Of a DNA stretch of 64,000 nt, positions 15,526-24,175 are shown in pieces (position 1 is the stretch's first letter; the number at the start of each line of letters is the position of its first letter). Origin of the DNA: Methanolobus sp. (lineage in GTDB: Archaea > Halobacteriota > Methanosarcinia > Methanosarcinales > Methanosarcinaceae); the NCBI RefSeq assembly GCF_016278365.1, contig NZ_JADQBZ010000005.1, forward strand, positions 219,791-283,790. The letters run 5' to 3'. The notes below the pieces were generated by a model that was given only the letters and a program-made list of their open reading frames with translations, did no database searches and was not told the origin of the DNA. Both the position numbers and the translations under genes were made by a program.

Positions 15526-18190
15526 CATTGCATTAAGAGTTTATACTCAGAGGGCTAAGAGAACAGATAAGAAAAAGGCTAATTTAGCCTTTTTCATGGA
15601 TAAAACACCCTTGCATCATAGAAGAGTTTTTGTTTTTGATACAGAAACTACAATAGACACGTATCAGAATCTTAAGATAGGCTATTTTCAGATATACCAG
15701 GATGGATATATTCAGCATGAAGAGCTATTCTATAACCCTTATACTTTATCCGATAATGAAAAGAAGATACTATTTAACTATAAGGACATATATAATTTAG
15801 CTCTCTATACCCTTGATGAGTTTATAGAAGACGTATTTTATCCTGAAATCTATAATCTAAAAACTCTATGTGTAGGCTTTAATTTACCTTTTGACATAAG
15901 CAGGATAGCTAAAAGGGTAGGAGATTCAAGGGATAAGAATAAGGGAGGATTTACCTTTACCTTATCCGAAAAGGAAGAGAATCCTCAGATAGTCATTAAA
16001 AAGCTTGGTTCAGCATACAGTTTGAAATTCAATGGAACAAAAGAAAATCAAGGCAAAGATAAACATTATGGCTATTTACTTGATGCTCAAACTCTTGCTG
16101 AAGTATTGCTTCGACAAGATCATATCTCTCTTAAGAAAGCCTGCGAGCTGCTCAATACTAAAACAAAGAAGATGGAAGACGTTGAACATGGAAAGGTAAC
16201 AAAGAGATATATTGACTATCTGAGAACTGATGTAAGAGCTACTTTTGAAGTGTATGAGAAGCTTATTACTGAGCTTAATCTATATCAGATAGACATCCCA
16301 CCTACAAAGATATACAGTAATGCTTCACTTGGCAAATATGCACTAATGCAACTTGGAGTAAAGCCTTTTCATGAACTGAATCCTGATTTCTCTCCTGAGA
16401 TGTTTGGAAATATGATGACCTCTTACTATGGAGGAAGGTGTGAGTGCAAGATAAGGAAAGTGCCAACTAAGGTTACAGTTCTTGATTTTACAAGCATGTA
16501 TCCAACCGTTACAATGCTCCTTGATCTCTGGAAGTTCATTATTGCTGAGTCAGTTGAAATGAAAGTTGTTACTGATGAGATAAGAGAGATGCTCTCAGGA
16601 GTTAACCTTGATTATCTGCAAAATAAGAATAACTGGAAGGACTTTGTTGTAATGGTCAAGTTACATCCTGATGAAGATATCCTACCTGTCAGGAAGAATT
16701 ACAAAGGGGAAGGTAATGCTTATAATGTGGGTATCAATTACCTGAAGTCTGATTTTGATTTGTGGTATGCTTTACCTGATGTTATAGGCTCAGTTCTTCT
16801 TACTGGAAAAGTAGCAGAAATTGTGGAAGCTGTCAGATTCATTCCTAAAGGAATCCAAGAAGGTTTGAAGGAAACAAGGATACTAGGAATTGATGTCAAT
16901 CCAACAAAAGAAAACTTAGTTCAAGTTCTTGTTGAGGAAAGACAAAAGATAAAGCAGGAGTTAGAGACTCTAAGCGAAAGCCATCTAGATTATCAGCCAC
17001 TAAAAAGCAGAGCCCAGGCTATCAAGATTCTTGTTAATGCTATGAGCTATGGAATATTTATTGAGCTGAATCCTGAAGAGAAAAAAAGCGATATTGAGGT
17101 TTATGGGCTTGATAACTTCAATAGTTCAGAGAATATCTATGAGAAGGAAGGCAAATATTTCCATCCTCTTTTGGGTGCTATGATCACTTCAGGCTCACGG
17201 CTATTTCTTGCAATGGCTGAAGCTAAAGTAAAACAGCTTGGTTCAACCCATGCTTATATGGATACTGATAGTATTTTTGTTGCTCCTGAACATGCACAGG
17301 AAGTCATGGACTACTTCCAGAAATTAAACCCATATAACCCAGAGCTTAATATTGATTTCCTGAAGGATGATAAGAAAATTGATGTATGGTTTTATGGTAT
17401 CTCTTCTAAGCGTTATGTTCTCTATCGTATCGTAAAAGGCAAATTTGAATTGATAGATTTCAAGTTGCATGGACTTGGTCATCTAACAAACCCATTCTCG
17501 AATAAGGAAGGCTGGCAAGAAGAAATATGGCTTGACATTCTGAAAGTCCATTATGGAATGATAGAGCCTGAAGACATTGAAGAGAAGTATTCTAACCTCT
17601 ATGCTATTTCACAGCTTACTGTTAGTACTCCTAATGTGCTTCATAGATTTGATAAGTTGAATAAAGAGAAGTCTTGGGAAGAGCAGATTAAACCTTTTGG
17701 TTTTTTCCTTCTTGGTTTCCAGACAATCGAAGAGAATGGTAAAACTGTCAAGCCTTTAGCACCCTTTACAAAAGACTATCAAAGCATTGTACATAATCCA
17801 TTCATTAATTACGAAACAGGAGAGATTAAACACGGATTACACTACTTCAAGCCATTGAGTAAAACTATCATGCAATACTCAGAACACCCCGAACATAAGT
17901 TTGAGGGAGATATTGGTATTCTGGAGAGAAAGCACATTCATGCTAAGGATACTATTGAAATTGGAAAGGAAGCCAATAGTATTGATGAGCAGTCTTTAGG
18001 GATTAAGAGAGCCCAGGAATTTGTTAATAAACAGAAAATCATGAAGAGGATTCTCAACATGTCACAAACAGAAGCTGAAGCAAGAGGAGTTTCTAGGAGC
18101 AGGTTTCAGGGGATTAAGCAAAGGATAAGAAAGAATGAGGATTTGAATTTGAATACTCCTGCAGTGAGTAGGTTGTGTTCTTATTTTTGA
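15518..18190 (+). CDS. polB: family B DNA polymerase of the casposon
   Basis: An 890-aa replicative-type DNA polymerase with 3'-5' proofreading. Exonuclease motifs: FVFDTETTID (Asp41, Glu43), GFNLPFDISR (Asp126) and YLRTDVRATFEVY. Polymerase motifs: A, VLDFTSMYPTV (Asp323); B, KILVNAMSYGIF (about residue 503); C, YMDTDSIFV (Asp582). All catalytic acidic residues are intact. It presumably copies the element during transposition, the feature that defines casposons as self-synthesising. In-frame ATGs at 15494 and 15503 precede the chosen start; ATG 15518 has GAGATGG at good distance and overlaps the HNH stop. Protein-primed or RNA-primed synthesis cannot be decided by eye. Confidence 0.95.
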   Translation: MSDIALRVYTQRAKRTDKKKANLAFFMDKTPLHHRRVFVFDTETTIDTYQNLKIGYFQIYQDGYIQHEELFYNPYTLSDNEKKILFNYKDIYNLALYTLDEFIEDVFYPEIYNLKTLCVGFNLPFDISRIAKRVGDSRDKNKGGFTFTLSEKEENPQIVIKKLGSAYSLKFNGTKENQGKDKHYGYLLDAQTLAEVLLRQDHISLKKACELLNTKTKKMEDVEHGKVTKRYIDYLRTDVRATFEVYEKLITELNLYQIDIPPTKIYSNASLGKYALMQLGVKPFHELNPDFSPEMFGNMMTSYYGGRCECKIRKVPTKVTVLDFTSMYPTVTMLLDLWKFIIAESVEMKVVTDEIREMLSGVNLDYLQNKNNWKDFVVMVKLHPDEDILPVRKNYKGEGNAYNVGINYLKSDFDLWYALPDVIGSVLLTGKVAEIVEAVRFIPKGIQEGLKETRILGIDVNPTKENLVQVLVEERQKIKQELETLSESHLDYQPLKSRAQAIKILVNAMSYGIFIELNPEEKKSDIEVYGLDNFNSSENIYEKEGKYFHPLLGAMITSGSRLFLAMAEAKVKQLGSTHAYMDTDSIFVAPEHAQEVMDYFQKLNPYNPELNIDFLKDDKKIDVWFYGISSKRYVLYRIVKGKFELIDFKLHGLGHLTNPFSNKEGWQEEIWLDILKVHYGMIEPEDIEEKYSNLYAISQLTVSTPNVLHRFDKLNKEKSWEEQIKPFGFFLLGFQTIEENGKTVKPLAPFTKDYQSIVHNPFINYETGEIKHGLHYFKPLSKTIMQYSEHPEHKFEGDIGILERKHIHAKDTIEIGKEANSIDEQSLGIKRAQEFVNKQKIMKRILNMSQTEAEARGVSRSRFQGIKQRIRKNEDLNLNTPAVSRLCSYF

Positions 18191-18274
18191 ATTGGAATAA
18201 ACAACTTTAAATTTGTTAGACACAATACTTAATATAATAATGTAATTCAATATTGAACGTAAGGACAACTACTG

Positions 18275-19198
18275 ATGCTTAATTTTAATGGCGATTTTAA
18301 TGATATAAGTGTGCTAGACTATCTTGCTATATATTTCATTATAGCAATAATTGGTAACATTTTACAGCACTCATTAAGATACTTGTTTTTTGATAGAAAA
18401 GGTAAAAGAAAGCAAAATGAATTAATTGGGGCTTTCAGGGGTAGTAAGTCAATAAGTCCTTACATCAACAAGTTTGATAAGATTAAATATTTTAATAGAG
18501 CTGATAAATCGATAATTGCATTAAACATTGGATTCTTTTTAGGTTTTTTCTTACCATTCGGTTCTTTATACCTTATGCTTTGGTTTACTGAAAACGTCTC
18601 TAAAATAGATTTAGATGAGTTACTAGCTTTGAAGATTTTTATATATACAATATTATTAACATTTCTCATCCCAACAAGTAGTCTTTTAATTATGCAAAAA
18701 AGGATTGAGACTTCTATTAAAAAACAAACTATCTTGAACAAAGCAACTAGTTTTGCAGATGCTTTTACTTTTTTTGCGGTTTACATACTCACATCTTTTC
18801 CCATAAATTTATTGTTTTTAATTCCCATCTTGTATAACTGGAATTCTATACCAAATAAGATTCATTTTTTACAAATGACATTTATGATTGCTATTACTTT
18901 AATGGTGACAACACCAATATTATATATTGGTGCTTACCACTCATTCAAAAGAAAACTCAAGACTGTTATAAATAAAAACTATGGTGATAAATACCCATAT
19001 CTAAAAATAACGACTGATGAAAATAAAGAGATACAAGGATATATTTTAGATATTTTTAATGAAAAAGTCATTAAATTATTTTATGACGGTTCTGAAAAAA
19101 TAGTTTTATGGGATTCAGTTCATTCAGTAGAGATTAATAATACTCATAACATTCGACAAAATGAAGAAATTCAAAGAAATTTGTATGATTACATTTAA
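18275..19198 (+). CDS. casposon-encoded multi-spanning membrane protein
   Basis: A 307-aa protein with about six hydrophobic helices (near residues 14-34, 78-100, 115-137, 160-185, 195-215 and 220-235) and a soluble C-terminal domain of about 75 residues (ITTDENKEIQGYILDIFNEK, then VIKLFYDGSEKIVLWDSVHS). That tail resembles a small beta-barrel. It lies between polB and the right end, in the same direction but after an 84-base gap, so it may have its own promoter. No named family recognised. Likely cargo. Confidence 0.65.
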   Translation: MLNFNGDFNDISVLDYLAIYFIIAIIGNILQHSLRYLFFDRKGKRKQNELIGAFRGSKSISPYINKFDKIKYFNRADKSIIALNIGFFLGFFLPFGSLYLMLWFTENVSKIDLDELLALKIFIYTILLTFLIPTSSLLIMQKRIETSIKKQTILNKATSFADAFTFFAVYILTSFPINLLFLIPILYNWNSIPNKIHFLQMTFMIAITLMVTTPILYIGAYHSFKRKLKTVINKNYGDKYPYLKITTDENKEIQGYILDIFNEKVIKLFYDGSEKIVLWDSVHSVEINNTHNIRQNEEIQRNLYDYI

Positions 19199-19323
19199 CA
19201 TCAACTTGTTATGCCCTTCTAATAGGCTTAGAAAATATAATGTCAATCAAAATAGATAATATATTTTGAGACTGAGCATCATTTGTGTATTTTTAACCGT
19301 TGTCAAACATTTATAATTAATAA

Positions 19324-19357
19324 AAATAGTTCCGTTTTTTGTTGTTAACTATAACCC
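19324..19357 (-). repeat. casposon terminal inverted repeat, right
   Basis: Reverse complement of the left repeat at 33 of 34 positions. It ends CTATAACCC directly before the second target duplication. Confidence 0.93.
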
Positions 19358-19371
19358 CGCATCCGATTTTT
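19358..19371 (+). repeat. casposon target-site duplication, right copy
   Basis: CGCATCCGATTTTT, identical to 11099-11112. It marks the original 3' flank of the tRNA-Leu gene. Confidence 0.93.
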
Positions 19372-19483
19372 AAACACTTGCACCTTAGGTTGTGGCAACA
19401 TCTTGTAGATCGCATGCACAATTGGTCTTATAACCGAATCTGCTTTCAGCAGCATATTGAGGCTTACTGAATTAATTAATTAA

Positions 19484-20257
19484 TCAAATTTCAGTTATCC
19501 GCGTAGAATCCTTCAGGTAATACTCAAAAAGATCATTTGCCCACTCAAGTGCTGTTGGATTGGAGCATAGGATATGGCTGCTATCAATCTCTCCATCATG
19601 TTTTAGTGGGCGAATAAGAAGGTGGTAATTATTAAATACAATCGCTAGAAGGTTCAGTTTTACAAAGCAGACATAAAAATGGAACCGTTTATTTTTGAAA
19701 AGTTTCTCAAACTCTACTATACGCTCTGCCTTTAGTTTATCAAGCACTTCCGGAGTTGTAATAAAATAAACATCTGCATTATTCTGCATCAAACCGGAGA
19801 AAAATTCAGGGAAGTCGGGATGATAAAATGTGCAAATTGCACGCTGAAACTCAGACTTGAAGGATGTTTTCATAACGGTCTTATTAAGGTCGTGTATATC
19901 TGTATGAGAAGGTCTTATTATTTCACATTTTTGCAGTTCGTTCATTCTTTTGAGGAGATGGGATGGAATGAAACCAAACTGATGGCTTCCCCAATAATCA
20001 ATGTCTATGTCCAGAACTTCAATAATATCAAGAAGCGGGACCATCTCATCGACGAGTAACTTCCCGATAGTTGTCAATTTATAAACATCATTCTGATGAT
20101 TGACAAGATAGTGCTCTTCCAGTATCCTTATCTGTGGAAGAAGTGCTTGCCTGTTGGTATCAAGAGATCCAAGGATATCTTCCATTTCCTTTGCTCCATC
20201 CTGCAGCAGCAAGAGAGCTCCCTTTCTCTTTTCAGACTTGCATATCACATCAAGCAA
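19484..20257 (-). CDS. FilR1-type winged-helix regulator, copy 1
   Basis: About 257 aa. An N-terminal winged helix (residues 1-75, including LPQIRILEEHYLVNHQNDVY) is joined to the C-terminal domain found in methanogen FilR1-type regulators (IDYWGSHQFGFIPSHLLKRM and later DLFEYYLKDSTRITEI). It is one of three paralogues (also 20504-21286 and 24176-24961). In the other two the protein starts MTKALLDV or MRKQLLDV. Here the corresponding codon is ATA (20269-20267), so translation must begin at the TTG at 20257 or at that unusual ATA. A conserved TATA-like promoter lies at 20332-20343. Confidence 0.8.
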   Translation of the reverse strand: MLDVICKSEKRKGALLLLQDGAKEMEDILGSLDTNRQALLPQIRILEEHYLVNHQNDVYKLTTIGKLLVDEMVPLLDIIEVLDIDIDYWGSHQFGFIPSHLLKRMNELQKCEIIRPSHTDIHDLNKTVMKTSFKSEFQRAICTFYHPDFPEFFSGLMQNNADVYFITTPEVLDKLKAERIVEFEKLFKNKRFHFYVCFVKLNLLAIVFNNYHLLIRPLKHDGEIDSSHILCSNPTALEWANDLFEYYLKDSTRITEI

Positions 20258-20331
20258 TGGTTTACTTATTTAAATCACGTCCACTCAAACAATTGCAATT
20301 TCAGATAGCACCGCATTAACTTATGAGGCTG

Positions 20332-20343
20332 TTGCTATTTATA
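20332..20343 (-). promoter_or_regulatory. TATA-type promoter shared by the regulator paralogues (copy 1)
   Basis: The minus strand reads TATAAATAGCAA, identical to the sequence ahead of copy 2 (21350-21361). A second conserved block (AATTTCAGA on the plus strand, 20297-20305) lies between the box and the start codon in both. Confidence 0.5.
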
Positions 20344-20503
20344 AGGAACTATATAAAAAATCGATAACTAATATGCGGCTTTTACAGTATTGTTTTCAAA
20401 ACCCAATTGACATTGTCTCCACAGTAAAAAAGCCCACGAAATCCTGTTGATAAGTTAAAGCAATCCAAGCTTTATTAACACTGTATGCCGATAAAGAACA
20501 AGT

Positions 20504-21286
20504 TTAAATCTGAGTTATTTGCACTGAATCATTCAGATAATAGTCAAACATTTCTTTTCCCCAGTTGAGTGCATCCTGCGTACTGCATAAAATGAACTTG
20601 CTATCAAAATCCCCATCTTTCTTAAGCAAGCTTATAACAATATGGAAATCATCAAATGTAAAGAACAGGAAGTTCATTTTTTTATTGTAACTAAAAAAGT
20701 TAAATAACTTACTTTTCATAAAACTCTGAAAATTATTACAATGTTCTATTTTTATTTTGTCAAATAGCTCCTTAGAAACAATGTAATTCACAGTGATGCC
20801 GTTATCTATCAGGTCAGTGAATATTGTGCAATAGTCTGGATAAAGAAAATTAGTGACCGTATAGGTAGATTCTGTTTTTTGATTCAGGTGGAAACTTTTA
20901 TGCAGGGAATATAGATCTGTAAGTGGAGGGTTTATAATTTCGCAATTCTTTATCTCTTTAATTTCCTTCAAAAGATGAGGTGGGATGAAATCAATATTAT
21001 GTGTTCCCCAGTAATCAATATTAGCGTCCAGGACTTCAATCGTCTCTAAAAAAGGAGTCATCTTATCGACTAGAAGCTTTCCGATAATGGTTAATTGATA
21101 AGCATCTTTATGTTGATCAATAAGATAATGATCCTCCAGTGTTCTTATCTGGGGAAGCAAAGCCTGCCTTGTTGTATCAAGGGATTTAAGGAGATATTCC
21201 ATTTCCTGAGGGCCATCCTTTAACAACTGTAGGACGCCTTTCCTCTTTCCGGATGCAAATATCACATCAAGCAATGCTTTTGTCAT
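20504..21286 (-). CDS. FilR1-type winged-helix regulator, copy 2
   Basis: A 260-aa paralogue of copy 1 with the same architecture: winged helix (LPQIRTLEDHYLIDQHKDAY), linker with IDYWGTHNIDFIPPHLLKEI, and a C-terminal domain ending EMFDYYLNDSVQITQI. The frame extends five codons upstream of ATG 21286. I use ATG 21286, because GTGA precedes it at the same spacing as in copy 1 and the paralogues align from this Met. Ligand and targets unknown. It reads in the same direction as copy 1, with its own promoter. Confidence 0.85.
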   Translation of the reverse strand: MTKALLDVIFASGKRKGVLQLLKDGPQEMEYLLKSLDTTRQALLPQIRTLEDHYLIDQHKDAYQLTIIGKLLVDKMTPFLETIEVLDANIDYWGTHNIDFIPPHLLKEIKEIKNCEIINPPLTDLYSLHKSFHLNQKTESTYTVTNFLYPDYCTIFTDLIDNGITVNYIVSKELFDKIKIEHCNNFQSFMKSKLFNFFSYNKKMNFLFFTFDDFHIVISLLKKDGDFDSKFILCSTQDALNWGKEMFDYYLNDSVQITQI

Positions 21287-21349
21287 CTGTGTCACACTCA
21301 ATCAAAGTGATTGTAATTTCAGAGAGTACTAATTTAAATGAAGAAACTA

Positions 21350-21361
21350 TTGCTATTTATA
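21350..21361 (-). promoter_or_regulatory. TATA-type promoter shared by the regulator paralogues (copy 2)
   Basis: The minus strand reads TATAAATAGCAA, as in copy 1. The plus-strand block AATTTCAGA recurs at 21315-21323. Confidence 0.5.
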
Positions 21362-21467
21362 GTAAATTAAATATACTTCATATAATTTATATAATGTTTT
21401 AACGGAGAGAACTTCAAGAACTAATTGATTACTATATACTGTCTCCACCTTTGATGGGCAATAAAGC

Positions 21468-22301
21468 TCAGTACCTGAACAGTCTCAGTATCCGTTGTGA
21501 AATTTCAACTATAGTTACTCCACTTAGTGCAGCCCATAACGGAAAAGTTGCAAGGGTATCAGTCTGTCCTTCAGACACCGCCAGCAGTCCTGCAATAAGT
21601 GCAACAATGCAGGTGGCAATGACTCTTTGGTCTGATAGTCGCTGACCTGATACATCAGATACGGAACCGATTCTTCCGGCTAATACTATCCTGAAAATGA
21701 AAAAAAGGATCACGATAAACAGGACAACGATATAATATCCGGATGGAAACCCAATCTCAGTAATGTTCCTGTAGAAACCTGGGAGGCTGGCTATGAGTGA
21801 AATAAAGGCAAAGAGGAAATGTCGTTTGACCGGCTTATTTAATGCAGCATCCATAAAAAATGCAATAGACATCATTATCCCATAAATCCACTTTCCAGTG
21901 TAAACGAGATATATTCCTGTAACCACTATCAAGATACTGTCATACAAGGTCAAAGGCACTCCTACTGTCCTGTTAACCATCCTGAAAAGGAATAACAGAA
22001 ACAAAGCAATTAATAAACTTGGATAATTGAACAGGAAAAGGCCTGATATTCCTATGAAGGCAGCAATGATTGCAGATTCCGGGTGATCCGGGTCGATCTC
22101 CTTTGTGAGCGCCCATGCAAAAAACACTGACAGAGCAGCTCTCCCGCTCCAGATGATTCCCGGAAAAAAGTTATCTCCAGACAACATCCTAAATATCGTG
22201 GATGCAATAAACACCATGGTGCAAAGAATAACTATTAACCGGTTATCCGGATAATCCATATCAAGAGGTCTTGAAAGCGATGATATCCTTTTTCTGTCCA
22301 T
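21468..22301 (-). CDS. integral membrane protein, unknown
   Basis: A 277-aa protein with about eight hydrophobic segments and a short cytoplasmic N-terminus (MDRKRISSLSRPLDMDYPDN). No transporter or enzyme signature recognised. The ATG has only a weak binding site (ACGGG) before it. It reads leftwards, 180 bases ahead of regulator copy 2. Nothing in the sequence shows a functional link to the regulators. Confidence 0.65.
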   Translation of the reverse strand: MDRKRISSLSRPLDMDYPDNRLIVILCTMVFIASTIFRMLSGDNFFPGIIWSGRAALSVFFAWALTKEIDPDHPESAIIAAFIGISGLFLFNYPSLLIALFLLFLFRMVNRTVGVPLTLYDSILIVVTGIYLVYTGKWIYGIMMSIAFFMDAALNKPVKRHFLFAFISLIASLPGFYRNITEIGFPSGYYIVVLFIVILFFIFRIVLAGRIGSVSDVSGQRLSDQRVIATCIVALIAGLLAVSEGQTDTLATFPLWAALSGVTIVEISQRILRLFRY

Positions 22302-22687
22302 GGTTACCCGTCAAAGTTCCTTCTCTGATTAGACTGAAGCTCTATGTTATACACATATACTTTGGTAATGAATCATCCACTACTGTCTTAACAAGCTCTT
22401 CACGGAGTTCCTCTTTTTATAACTGGATATCTAAGTATAATGTTTATGTGTATTGCTATCTGTATTTATACTCTTATCCTGGCCCTTTATTAACATCTTT
22501 AAAAAAGGCGTCCTCCATTGAATATAGCTCGTGTAAAGCCTGAAAAGAATCATATTATCATGCATTTTTCAGATTATCATGTCTATTGAAGATTATCATG
22601 GGTATTGATTATTGCATTGGCTTTGTTTTATATACAGCAAGTTAACTCTGTTAATAAGCAGGTACAAATCTCTGCAGGAGACAAACG
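22302..22687. other. divergent intergenic region
   Basis: No gene seen between the divergent membrane protein and iron-sulfur protein. The part near 22430-22500 is AT-rich. The last 60 bases contain TATA-like DNA (TTTATATAC, 22626-22634) fitting the promoter of the rightward gene. Confidence 0.45.
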
Positions 22688-23470
22688 TTGGATCTAAAAG
22701 AGGAGATAAAAGCTAAAGCCATGGAAAAAGGATTCCAGCTTTTCGGCGTTTCTGATTTAAATAAGCTGGAGGATGTAGAGTTCCCGCCAGGTCGCGGACT
22801 TGTGAAGCCATCTGAATTTATGGCTGATGCAAAATCCCTTGTAGTTATGGGGATGGTTATCTGGGACGAGGGAATGAACTCTGCGATAAGCACGCCAGGA
22901 ACGGGTGATTTCAGCGGAGGGGAAGCTGAATACTATAACCTCTACTACGAAACTGTGGAAACCCGTGCATGGAGGCTGGCCCAATGGTTGTGGGAGGACA
23001 AGGATATCAAAGCGATCCCGACTCATTCAGTTCATGTAAAAGTGGCAGCACATCTTGCGGGGCTTGGATTCATAGGTCACAACACACAAGTGATCACGCC
23101 TGAATATGGTCCAAGGGTACGCTGGATAGCTTTGCTCACGACAGCTGAACTAACACCGGACGAGCCTTTTTCAAGAGACTTATGTGCGGAGCAACCTCTG
23201 TGCCAGAAAGAGTCCGTGTGCGTGAAATCATGTCCATACGGTGCGATTATTCCGGGTCCTTCACAGGGAGTGACTCCCGGTGAAAAATTAATCTACGATA
23301 AATGCGTGGTGGCCCATGAGCTTGAAACTGATATCGATGGTAAATGGGAGAAACACATTCGCAGAATAACCGAGCGTGGATTCATGGAATGTACCATCTG
23401 CAATCTTGCCTGTCCCTATGGCAAAGTCCTGGATGAAGAAATTATTCCCAGAAAACGGGGCCTTGCTTGA
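22688..23470 (+). CDS. QueG/epoxyqueuosine-reductase-like iron-sulfur protein
   Basis: A 260-aa protein related to the iron-sulfur part of epoxyqueuosine reductase and corrinoid-type reductases. It contains AHLAGLGFIGHNTQVITPEY (a QueG-like glycine-rich signature). It also has a cysteine set CQKESVCVKSCPYG and a second set ECTICNLACPYGK, enough for two [4Fe-4S] clusters. It starts with TTG at 22688, with GGAGA correctly placed upstream. True queuosine synthesis is not expected in archaea, so the role is probably another corrinoid or electron-transfer reaction. Related proteins are frequent in methanogens. Confidence 0.75.
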   Translation: MDLKEEIKAKAMEKGFQLFGVSDLNKLEDVEFPPGRGLVKPSEFMADAKSLVVMGMVIWDEGMNSAISTPGTGDFSGGEAEYYNLYYETVETRAWRLAQWLWEDKDIKAIPTHSVHVKVAAHLAGLGFIGHNTQVITPEYGPRVRWIALLTTAELTPDEPFSRDLCAEQPLCQKESVCVKSCPYGAIIPGPSQGVTPGEKLIYDKCVVAHELETDIDGKWEKHIRRITERGFMECTICNLACPYGKVLDEEIIPRKRGLA

Positions 23471-24175
23471 AGCAGTAGCAATCTCGGACCTCAAATTGAT
23501 AAAAGCTTGATTTTACTGCTTGATCTAAGGTTCTGTAGAATTCTACCTTAAGTGATCATTATCCATATATTGGAAATCTCTGCAGGACCAAAATCGCTTT
23601 TATCATCAAACGGAATCCCGATTCACGTCAGAAGTTGTGATATCACTGTAATATATGCTGCTTATATTTCTGCAATCGGCGTCGAAGACATCAGATAGTG
23701 CTTAACTAGGTCTTTCCTCATCTCAGCACGTCTAACTACTATCTTTCAGAATCCATCCTTTTCCGGAATATTTAGTGAATTGCATTTAAGGATTTATCCT
23801 TTTTAGGATAATGGCATAAACAATTCGATTCATTTTTATATTAGTATCCACTTTGTGGGCTAAAAAAGTAATCTTCAAGGTAGGGTGAGGCGCCTGGAAA
23901 CCACCACGCTTTAAGGCGCCTCTCTCTTTGAGAATCCGAGATGTTCCCCAACATCTCTCAATTAATCCACTCCCGCATTTACGAGCACCCCACTGCCCGC
24001 AACACATAATAGTCATCTTTTTTATTTAACCTAAACCTTCATTAATTTGGCACCGCGTATGAAGATTATATAAAATATTATCTTCATGCCATAGTTGTTA
24101 TTTTAACGCTGTCAATATTTAAGGTACAGGCATCATTTCCCTATCAGCTAAAAACTCTCGCATAAGTACAGTTAA
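23471..24175. other. long intergenic region with tandem hairpins
   Basis: No convincing gene. A 76-codon minus frame (23786-24016) covers the hairpin region but is more likely a by-product of it. The two perfect hairpins at 23887-23957 are annotated separately. The remainder is AT-rich without recognisable features. Confidence 0.45.
23887..23957. repeat. two adjacent perfect hairpins, possible transposon-end or structured RNA
   Basis: The first hairpin is GAGGCGCC (23887-23894) pairing with GGCGCCTC (23915-23922). The second is GAGATGTT (23938-23945), loop CCCC, AACATCTC (23950-23957). The block is GC-rich in AT-rich surroundings and has no gene. It could be the relic of an insertion-sequence end or a structured RNA. 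No transposase remnant is visible nearby. Confidence 0.4.

Larger units (their letters stand above)
11113..19357. mobile_element. casposon (Cas1-encoding self-synthesising transposon), apparently complete
   Basis: An 8,245-bp element bounded by 34-bp terminal inverted repeats (11113-11146 and 19324-19357, one mismatch) and flanked by a perfect 14-bp direct duplication of the tRNA-Leu 3' end. It encodes a Cas1 casposase, a family B DNA polymerase with exonuclease, an HNH nuclease, a ribbon-helix-helix protein, a winged-helix protein, one unknown protein and two membrane proteins. No cas2 or CRISPR repeats are present, so Cas1 acts here as the integrase. Gene content and a tRNA-Leu target resemble the casposons known from Methanosarcina. 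cas1 and its partner read leftwards, the polymerase operon rightwards, from a shared central region (14349-14407). The element is visibly richer in A+T than the flanking core genes. Confidence 0.95.

Noticed and set aside
22688..23470. Genuine epoxyqueuosine reductase QueG
   Set aside because: Queuosine is a bacterial/eukaryotic modification. The archaeal relative has a similar iron-sulfur domain but probably another role.
23786..24016. 76-codon minus-strand frame as a gene
   Set aside because: It covers the two perfect hairpins, is rich in Gly/Cys/Trp from the GC-rich stems and has no ribosome binding site.
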